In this document: piece after piece, positions 1-4,463 of the stretch
How the letters are laid out: every line of letters begins with the position of its first letter
How positions within the stretch are numbered: the first letter of the stretch is position 1
Assembly (NCBI GenBank): GCA_003170875.1
Contig: PMYJ01000054.1
Span: 8,227 to 14,141 of the forward strand
Origin: Candidatus Dormiibacterota bacterium
GTDB lineage: Bacteria; Chloroflexota; Dormibacteria; Aeolococcales; Aeolococcaceae
Direction: 5' to 3'
DNA length: 5,915 nucleotides
Notes under the pieces: model-generated
Told to the model about the DNA's origin: nothing
The model's input: the letters and a program-made list of their open reading frames with translations, nothing else
Databases searched by the model: none
Program-made: the position numbers and the translations under genes

Positions 1-488
1 GCGGTGGTCTCGATCTCCTTGGCGCTCGGCTGGCGCACCTCCGCCCAGCGGCCCGGGAGGCTGTGCTCGACCACGGCCACCAGTCCAGCCCGGCGCTCCT
101 CGGGGTCGGTGACGAGGCGGGCGCGCCCCCGCACCACCACGCTGCGGAAGTTCATCGAGTGGCCAAAGGCCGAGCGGGCCAGCACCAGCCCGTCGACGTG
201 GGTGACGGTGATGCAGACGCCGTCCTGCGCCGCGGCTAGGCTGCGATTGGTCGCCGCCCCGTGGAGGTAGAGGGTGTCGCCAACCCGGCCAAACCCAGTG
301 GGAAGCACCAGCGGCTCCCCGTCGACAACCACCCCGAGGTGGCAGATCAGAGCCTCGTCGAGGATGGTGTCGATGGTCTCCCGGTCGTACCGGGCGCGCT
401 CCGGGTGCCGGTGCACCTGGACCCGCGGGCTCGCCGGTCCTGCGCTCTCGGGATCGCGCACCTCAGGCCCGCCTCCCAACGTCTGCAT
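1..488 (-). CDS. Pyridoxamine 5'-phosphate oxidase family flavoprotein (COG3467-like), 3' end missing
   Basis: This minus-strand reading frame is open from an ATG at 488-486 to the left edge; 162 residues are visible and the C-terminus lies outside the window. The family has an FMN-binding split-barrel fold, and its members are oxidoreductases or flavin/B6-binding proteins, mostly cytosolic and of unproven substrate. Matching features are an N-terminal YDRETIDTILDEA helix (residues 34-46), CHLGVVVDGEP (49-59), DTLYLHGAATNRSL (71-84), VTHVDGLVLARSAFGHSMNFRSVVV (95-119, the most diagnostic block) and LPGRWAEVR (144-152). Complete homologues are usually a little over 200 residues, so the missing part should be short. 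An upstream ATG at 499-497 is out of frame and hits TGA after three codons, so 488 is the preferred start; no Shine-Dalgarno is seen. The gene diverges from the MocR regulator across 31 bp and is its most likely target. Family identification is firm; the enzymatic reaction is not established. Confidence 0.9.
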   Translation of the reverse strand, partial: MQTLGGGPEVRDPESAGPASPRVQVHRHPERARYDRETIDTILDEALICHLGVVVDGEPLVLPTGFGRVGDTLYLHGAATNRSLAAAQDGVCITVTHVDGLVLARSAFGHSMNFRSVVVRGRARLVTDPEERRAGLVAVVEHSLPGRWAEVRQPSAKEIETT

Positions 489-505
489 CAATTCTGCATC
501 TACGT

Positions 506-511
506 TATGAT
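506..511 (+). promoter_or_regulatory. -10-like box for the MocR gene (candidate leaderless promoter)
   Basis: TATGAT differs from the consensus TATAAT at one position and lies exactly 8 nt upstream of the GTG at 520. A transcript would therefore begin at or within a base or two of the start codon. The hexamer at the -35 position with a 17-bp spacer (CTGCAT, 483-488) is a poor match, as might be expected if an activator is needed. Confidence 0.5.
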
Positions 512-512
512 A
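507..512 (-). promoter_or_regulatory. -10-like box for the oxidase-like gene
   Basis: On the minus strand these bases read TATCAT, one mismatch from TATAAT, 18 nt upstream of the oxidase ATG. The box overlaps the plus-strand TATGAT by five bases, so the two promoters could not easily be used at once. The best -35 candidate (TTCGGT, 534-529, 16-bp spacer) is weak. Confidence 0.4.
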
Positions 513-519
513 CAAACAG

Positions 520-1845
520 GTGAACGTTACCGAACTATTCTACATGACCGGGCGGAGAGCCGTCGACATCGCCGCCGCGGTCGAGGGAGCGGTCAGTGAC
601 GGACGTCTCCGGCCGGGGGAGCACCTGCCCACCGTCCGCCGGGTGGCAAGCGAGCTGGAAGTGAGCCCGGCGACCGTTGCGGCAGCCTACCGGGAACTGG
701 GCCGTCGCGGTCTGGCGGTCGGATCCGGCCGCTCCGGGACCTCGATCGCGCCGCGCCCCCCTCTGCACGCGGGAGTCACCGCTCGGCCGCGCCCAGGTCT
801 TCGCGACCTTGCCCAGGGCCAGCCGGATCCCCAGCTCCTGCCGGACTGGAGCCGGGCCCTGGCCGCCCTGCCTCGCCAGTCCGCCCTCTACGGCTCGCCC
901 ATGGTCGACGCCGACCTGGCCGACCTCGCCCGAGAGCGCCTCCGCGCCGACGGGCTCGACGCCTCCCACCTCACCGTGGTGGGCGGCGCCGTCGACGGCA
1001 TCGAACGGGTCCTCGAGGCCCATCTCCGGCCCGGCGACAGCGTGGCGGTGGAGGACCCCGTCTATCCCCCGATTCTCGACCTTCTCCGGGCGATGTCACT
1101 GCGCGCGCAGGCGGTCCGGGTCGACGCCCGGGGCATGCTCGCCGACGACCTGGAGCGCGCCCTCCACCGTGGTGCCCGCGCGGTGGTCATGACCCCCCGA
1201 AGTCAGAACCCGTTCGGCAGCGCACTCGACGACCTCCGCCGCACCGAGCTGCGCCGGGTGCTGGCCAGGCACCCGGACCTCCTGGTGGTGGAGGACGACC
1301 ATGCCGAGGCGGTCGGGGGCGGGGCGGTGGTGGGTGTGGCCATCCCCGGCTCACCCGCCTGGGCCGTGGTCCGGTCCGTCTCCAAGACCCTCGGGCCCGA
1401 CCTCCGTCTGGCCATCGTCTGCGGTGACCAGGGGACGGTGGCGCGTGTCGAGGGACGCCTGGCGGTCGGACCCGGATGGGTGAGCCACCTGCTCCAGCGC
1501 CTGGTCCTGAGCCTCTGGTCGCGCCCCGGCCTGGATCTCCTGCTCGCGCATGCTGCCGACACCTACCGGCAGCGCCGCGAGGGTCTCATCGACGCCCTTG
1601 AGCGGCGCGGCATCGCCGCCCAGGGAGCCACCGGCTACAACGTCTGGGTGCCGGTGGAGGCCGAGGCTCCGGTGCTCGATTCGCTCGCCGACGCGGGCTA
1701 CGCGGCACTCCCCGGCGAGCGCTTCCGGATCGCGACGGGGCCGGGCGTGAGGATCACGTGCGCGGGCCTGGACCCCTCGGAGGCCGGGGCGGTGGCCGAT
1801 GCGGTCGCTGCGGCGGGACGGCCGGCGGGCGCGCGCCTCGCCTGA
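520..1845 (+). CDS. MocR-type transcriptional regulator (GntR winged helix + aminotransferase-like PLP domain)
   Basis: The 441-residue protein has a GntR-type winged helix at about residues 15-75 (pattern GRLRPGEHLPTVRRVA, then VSPATVAAAYREL) and a short linker. A class I aminotransferase-like domain follows from about residue 95. MocR regulators use this domain to bind pyridoxal phosphate or its adducts and control B6, GABA or related genes. PLP-site residues are retained: Lys289 in SVSKTLGPDLRLA (Schiff-base lysine), Asn230 in SQNPFG, Tyr182 in DPVYPP, Asp259/Asp260 in VEDDHAEA, Arg296 after the lysine, and Arg411 in VRITCAGL (substrate carboxylate position). His261 stands where a tyrosine usually follows the aspartates. 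The GTG at 520 is chosen because a -10-like box lies 8 nt upstream; ATG 544 (residue 9) is an alternative and neither has a Shine-Dalgarno. Length is slightly below the usual 450-500. The ligand is unknown; control of the divergent oxidase-like gene is inferred from position. Confidence 0.92.
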   Translation: MNVTELFYMTGRRAVDIAAAVEGAVSDGRLRPGEHLPTVRRVASELEVSPATVAAAYRELGRRGLAVGSGRSGTSIAPRPPLHAGVTARPRPGLRDLAQGQPDPQLLPDWSRALAALPRQSALYGSPMVDADLADLARERLRADGLDASHLTVVGGAVDGIERVLEAHLRPGDSVAVEDPVYPPILDLLRAMSLRAQAVRVDARGMLADDLERALHRGARAVVMTPRSQNPFGSALDDLRRTELRRVLARHPDLLVVEDDHAEAVGGGAVVGVAIPGSPAWAVVRSVSKTLGPDLRLAIVCGDQGTVARVEGRLAVGPGWVSHLLQRLVLSLWSRPGLDLLLAHAADTYRQRREGLIDALERRGIAAQGATGYNVWVPVEAEAPVLDSLADAGYAALPGERFRIATGPGVRITCAGLDPSEAGAVADAVAAAGRPAGARLA

Positions 1846-1865
1846 GTGCCGGGCGGGAGACGCGC
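1831..1865 (+). terminator. Imperfect GC-rich hairpin around the MocR stop codon
   Basis: GCGCG (1831-1835) can pair with CGCGC (1861-1865), and CTCGCC (1837-1842) with GGCGGG (1852-1857, one wobble), leaving the TGA in the loop. There is no T tract. In such GC-rich DNA this could be chance; it is a possible U-less terminator only. Confidence 0.2.
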
Positions 1866-1885
1866 TCGGTGACGCCAGCTCCTCA

Positions 1886-1898
1886 GGGCCGGAGGCCC
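1886..1898. terminator. Small hairpin between convergent MocR and CPBP genes
   Basis: GGGCC-GGA-GGCCC is a perfect 5-bp stem with a 3-nt loop, in the 103-bp gap (1846-1948) between two converging genes. No T run follows on either strand. Apart from this and the hairpin around the MocR stop, I see nothing in the gap. Confidence 0.25.
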
Positions 1899-1948
1899 CC
1901 CACCACGGGTCCTCCTTCGGGACGCTCATCGCCTCGGTGGCAGCCCGC

Positions 1949-3502
1949 TCAGCAGCCGCTGACCGCCAGGATCAGGATTACGGCAACGATGTTGATGGTC
2001 ATGTGGATGATCACCCCCGGCCACACCGACCTCGACTTGGCGTAGACGTAGGCGAGGAGGACGCCGCCCAGGAAGACGGGGAGGAAGAGGCTCGGCTCCG
2101 CCCAGCCCGCATGGGCGGCGGAGAAGATGGCGGCGCTCACCAGCACGGCGCCCCAGAGGGGCAGCCGTCCCTGCAGCCAGCGGAATGTGAAGCCGCGGAA
2201 GATGATCTCCTCCGAGACGGGCGCGATCACCGCGACCGCCAGCAGTGTCAGCACCACCGAGCCGCCGAACTCGCCGCGAATGCCGACACACTGGTTGGTG
2301 GTGTTGGCGGCGGGGAGGATGATGCGGGAGATCCCCCCGCCCACCTCCTGGAGGAAGTACGCCGCAAAGCCCAGGGGGAGCCCGGCGGCCAGCCAGGGCC
2401 AGGCCGGCAGCCGGAGACCGAGCGCCGTCAGCGGGGTGTGCCGCCGCCCCCGTACCAGCACCACGATGAGCAGCAGGCTGGCGCCGTATACGGCGATCTC
2501 GTCGGCATAGGTGAGGGCCACGGCGCCGCCGCTGCCGGCCGAGATCCGCAGTCCCTGCGCGGAGGCCTCGGCGAGCCAGTTGGCTCCGAACATGACGGGG
2601 AAGAGGGTGATCAGCACCGGGACCACGTCGGTCCAGGTCCATGAGGCCCGGGTCGCCTGCGGCTCCGTCGCGTCGCGGGCGGTGGGGATGAGCGGGGCTG
2701 GCTGGGGCGGCCGCGCCGGACCCATGGTCCATCCGTAGGGGGCGGGGATCCAGACCAGCGGAAGGGGCCGAACCGCGAGCACCAAGCTGCTGGCCATCCA
2801 GTCGGGGAGATCCCGCCGCCAGCGATCGGCCAGGACGGGCACAAAGCCGGCGCCGAGCGTCAGCAGGGACCACCACCACCCGGCGGTGCGGAGCATCGAC
2901 TGCCCCCAGGTGAGCCGGTCGCCGCTCCGGGCGTCGACCACGCGAAGGCCGAGAATGCGCATCCCCGGGGTCGCGCCGGCGTGCCAGCCGATCGCTGGAT
3001 AGACGAAGGGAGGGGCGATCAGGCTGAGCAGGTCGATCAGCTGGCCGATGAGGACGAGGGGCAGGTTCTGGCCCGCCGCCGGGATGACGGTCGAGCCCGG
3101 GACGGCTGCTCCGATCAGGCTCGCCCCCACCGCGGCCCCGGCCACGGCGATCACCACGATGAACACCAAGTCCAGTGCAAAGGCGCCCAGCCGGCGGCCA
3201 AACCCGGCGAGCCGCAGTTCCGCTCCAGGCGGCACGATCCCCGCGTGCGCCGCGGCCTGGGCTGGTGCGGACCATGGCGGCGGTGCGGACGGTGGCGGCG
3301 GCAAGGCCCACGACGGCGGCGGGGCCGTGGGCGGGCCGGGTGGCCATGGGGGCGGCTGCCATGCCTGCTCCTGCCACGGGGGTGGCTGCACCGCGGGTGG
3401 CTGCACGGCGGGTGGCTGCCCCGGCGGCACCGCCGCGCTCGGCGGCGGGCCCCACCCGGGCGGCGGGGGAAGCTGTGGCGTGGGCGGTGGAGCGTTGTCC
3501 AT
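1949..3502 (-). CDS. RDD domain - CPBP intramembrane metalloprotease fusion protein with proline-rich tail
   Basis: This 517-residue multi-pass membrane protein starts at the ATG 3502-3500. Residues 1-80 are a hydrophilic tail with 38 prolines, a tandem QPPAV repeat and scattered PPPW motifs. Residues about 96-242 form an RDD-type domain: FGRRLGAFALD (102-111), GMRILGLRVVDARSGDRLTWG (180-200) and RWRRDLPDWMASSLVL (227-242). After a soluble linker (about 250-288), the C-terminal half (about 290-515) is a CPBP (Abi, PF02517) domain with predicted membrane helices. Its motifs are complete: EEIIFR (Glu431, Glu432, Arg436), FSAAH (Phe460, His464) and HMTIN (His500, Asn504). In the type II CAAX protease/Rce1 superfamily these residues form the metal active site; bacterial members process peptides or act in immunity or maturation. 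The substrate here is unknown. The tail and linker are presumably cytosolic, possibly for partner binding. The gene lies 122 bp downstream of the HAD gene on the same strand and may have its own promoter. Family assignment is firm; function is inferred. Confidence 0.93.
   Translation of the reverse strand: MDNAPPPTPQLPPPPGWGPPPSAAVPPGQPPAVQPPAVQPPPWQEQAWQPPPWPPGPPTAPPPSWALPPPPSAPPPWSAPAQAAAHAGIVPPGAELRLAGFGRRLGAFALDLVFIVVIAVAGAAVGASLIGAAVPGSTVIPAAGQNLPLVLIGQLIDLLSLIAPPFVYPAIGWHAGATPGMRILGLRVVDARSGDRLTWGQSMLRTAGWWWSLLTLGAGFVPVLADRWRRDLPDWMASSLVLAVRPLPLVWIPAPYGWTMGPARPPQPAPLIPTARDATEPQATRASWTWTDVVPVLITLFPVMFGANWLAEASAQGLRISAGSGGAVALTYADEIAVYGASLLLIVVLVRGRRHTPLTALGLRLPAWPWLAAGLPLGFAAYFLQEVGGGISRIILPAANTTNQCVGIRGEFGGSVVLTLLAVAVIAPVSEEIIFRGFTFRWLQGRLPLWGAVLVSAAIFSAAHAGWAEPSLFLPVFLGGVLLAYVYAKSRSVWPGVIIHMTINIVAVILILAVSGC
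3381..3425. repeat. Three tandem 15-bp imperfect repeats encoding Pro-rich pentapeptides
   Basis: GGTGGCTGC recurs at 3381, 3396 and 3411, exactly 15 bp apart. On the minus strand this encodes a QPPAV-QPPAV-QPP run in the proline-rich tail of the RDD-CPBP protein. Because 15 is a multiple of three, copy-number change would lengthen or shorten the tail without a frameshift. Confidence 0.7.
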
Positions 3503-3504
3503 GG

Positions 3505-3522
3505 GACCGGTGGATGCCGGTC
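3505..3522 (-). promoter_or_regulatory. Inverted repeat just upstream of the CPBP start codon
   Basis: GACCGG-TGGATG-CCGGTC is a perfect 6-bp inverted repeat with a 6-nt loop ending 2 nt before the ATG of the RDD-CPBP gene. In the mRNA it would fold as a hairpin where a ribosome binding site would normally be, and no Shine-Dalgarno is present. It could be a translational control hairpin, a DNA operator or chance. Confidence 0.35.
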
Positions 3523-3527
3523 GGCGG

Positions 3528-3533
3528 ATTGTA
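3528..3533 (-). promoter_or_regulatory. -10-like box for the RDD-CPBP gene
   Basis: On the minus strand these bases read TACAAT, a close match to TATAAT, 25 nt upstream of the ATG. No convincing -35 is seen at 16-18 bp. The leader would be short (about 18 nt) and consist mostly of the 3505-3522 hairpin. Confidence 0.4.
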
Positions 3534-3600
3534 AGCGGGCCCCGTCCCGGACTCGGTCGCGTGGACGGTCACGAGAGGGTGCCGGGCGTCAACGGTGCCG

Positions 3601-3614
3601 CCGTCAGCGGACGG
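3601..3614 (-). terminator. Second small hairpin downstream of the HAD gene
   Basis: CCGTC-AGCG-GACGG is a perfect 5-bp stem with a 4-nt loop, about 10 bp past the HAD stop in the direction of transcription. It follows the larger hairpin at 3621-3648. No T tract is present. Confidence 0.25.
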
Positions 3615-3620
3615 ACCCCG

Positions 3621-3648
3621 GCGGTCAGTAGGCGGGGGTGCTGACCGC
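3621..3648 (-). terminator. 8-bp-stem hairpin spanning the HAD gene stop codon
   Basis: GCGGTCAG (3621-3628) and CTGACCGC (3641-3648) form a perfect 8-bp inverted repeat with a 12-nt loop. On the minus-strand transcript the UGA stop (3627-3625) is part of the downstream arm. There is no U tract, so it would be a GC-only terminator or an RNA 3'-end stabiliser. It suggests that the downstream RDD-CPBP gene is not simply co-transcribed. Confidence 0.4.
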
Positions 3649-4449
3649 TTCCGCAGGGAGCTCGGTGGCGAGCAGGACCTCGCCGGCTTCTCCGCGTCGC
3701 GGCGGGCCGGCAGTCCATCCCGCCCCGAGCGGCCAGCCGGGGTCGTCCAGCCACGACAGTCCGTCCCGTGCTCGGAAGCGGAGCTGCGGCCAGCCGTGGC
3801 GTGCAGCGGTCGCCCGGAGCCGGCGATCGGGGTTGACCGCGGTCGGGTGGCCGACCGCCAGCAGCATCGGGATGTCCCCGGCTCCGTCGCCGTAGGCGAA
3901 GGAGCTCTCCAGATCGACGCGGTGAGCCGCGGCCAGCTGGCGGACCGCCTCCAGTTTGGCCGCGCCATGGCAGAGGGCCACCGTGCCCGTGTAACGGCCG
4001 GCGACGATCTCGGCCTCGGAGGCGACCACCCCGTCGGCCCCCACGATGCTGCCGAGCTTGTCGATCAGCTCATGGGTGGACGCGGAGACGAGGAACACCA
4101 GATGTCCGCGCGCGCGGTGCCAGGCGATGAGCTGCAACGCCTCGCCGTACACGCGGGGGCCCAGCACCCGGGGGATGGCCCGGTCCGCGACCCGGCGGAG
4201 CTGGACTGCATCCATGCCGCGGACGGCGGCACCGATGCGGTGCACCGCCTGCTGGACCTCCTCCTCGTCGAAGCCGCGCGTGCTGAACTGCAGGCCCCGG
4301 ATGGCGGCGCCGAGCAGCGCCCGCTTCGGGAGCAGCCCAGCGCGGCAGAGAGGCCCAGCCAGGGCGACGATCGAGGAGCCGCGCACCAGGGTCCGATCGA
4401 CGTCGAAGAAGGCCGCGATGCGCCAGGGTCGGGATTCCGCGACTACCAT
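3625..4449 (-). CDS. HAD-IB family hydrolase (SerB/CicA-like phosphatase)
   Basis: The 274-residue protein has all haloacid-dehalogenase phosphatase motifs. Motif I is FFDVDRTLV (nucleophile Asp16, acid/base Asp18, Thr20), motif II is FLVSAS (Ser122), motif III is Lys165 in GAAKLEAV, and motif IV is AYGDGAGDIPML (Asp188, Asp192). The following block VGHPTAVNPDRRLRATAARHGWP is typical of the HAD-IB subgroup that includes CicA-like and Streptomyces differentiation-associated proteins, with a helical cap between motifs I and II. It should be a cytosolic Mg-dependent phosphatase, but the substrate (small phosphomonoester, lipid or other) cannot be read from the sequence. The last 40 or so residues are a poorly conserved tail. 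The start is fixed: an in-frame TGA lies three codons upstream and no other start precedes motif I. No Shine-Dalgarno is visible. The gene diverges from the methyltransferase gene with only 8 bp between start codons. Confidence 0.92.
   Translation of the reverse strand: MVVAESRPWRIAAFFDVDRTLVRGSSIVALAGPLCRAGLLPKRALLGAAIRGLQFSTRGFDEEEVQQAVHRIGAAVRGMDAVQLRRVADRAIPRVLGPRVYGEALQLIAWHRARGHLVFLVSASTHELIDKLGSIVGADGVVASEAEIVAGRYTGTVALCHGAAKLEAVRQLAAAHRVDLESSFAYGDGAGDIPMLLAVGHPTAVNPDRRLRATAARHGWPQLRFRARDGLSWLDDPGWPLGAGWTAGPPRRGEAGEVLLATELPAEAVSTPAY
4444..4449 (+). promoter_or_regulatory. -10-like box for the PrmC-like gene, overlapping the HAD start codon
   Basis: TACCAT fits the loose TAnnnT pattern and lies exactly 8 nt before the ATG at 4458, the same spacing seen at the MocR gene. 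Its last three bases are the complement of the HAD gene's ATG. No good -35 is apparent. A leaderless transcript is implied but not shown. Confidence 0.35.
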
Positions 4450-4457
4450 GCCCGTTC

Positions 4458-4463
4458 ATGCAA
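4458..4463 (-). promoter_or_regulatory. Weak -10-like box for the HAD gene, overlapping the PrmC-like start codon
   Basis: On the minus strand these bases read TTGCAT, 8 nt before the HAD ATG, mirroring the box on the other strand. The second position is not A, so the match to TAnnnT is weak and the call rests mainly on its symmetric placement. Confidence 0.2.

Larger units (their letters stand above)
482..536. promoter_or_regulatory. Divergent promoter/operator region with phased direct repeats
   Basis: Two pairs of direct repeats are visible. TCTGCATC occurs at 482-489 and 493-500 (11 bp apart, one helical turn). ACGTTA occurs at 502-507 and 524-529 (22 bp apart, two turns). MocR-family regulators such as GabR are known to bind direct repeats, so these are candidate operator half-sites for the adjacent regulator; that link is inference. 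The first TCTGCATC copy overlaps the start codon of the oxidase gene and sits where a -35 box for the regulator promoter would be. The second ACGTTA lies in codons 2-4 of the regulator, which would allow autoregulation. Confidence 0.45.

Noticed and set aside
535..1023. Minus-strand 162-codon frame inside the MocR gene
   Set aside because: It lies antisense to the conserved winged-helix and aminotransferase segments and has no recognisable protein features.
1799..2644. 281-codon plus-strand frame antisense to the RDD-CPBP gene
   Set aside because: The product is highly hydrophilic (Asp/Glu/Gly/Arg), has no recognisable motif and mirrors the membrane protein's codons.
3240..3480. GGC/GGT-rich stretch as a possible non-coding repeat array
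   Set aside because: It is explained by the proline codons of the RDD-CPBP N-terminal tail read on the minus strand; only the 15-bp unit is a true repeat.
1926..3968. 680-codon open frame on the minus strand overlapping the RDD-CPBP and HAD genes
   Set aside because: It is an alternative frame of two well-supported genes on the same strand; its product is Arg/Pro/Ala/Gly-rich with no domain, as expected from GC-rich shadow frames.
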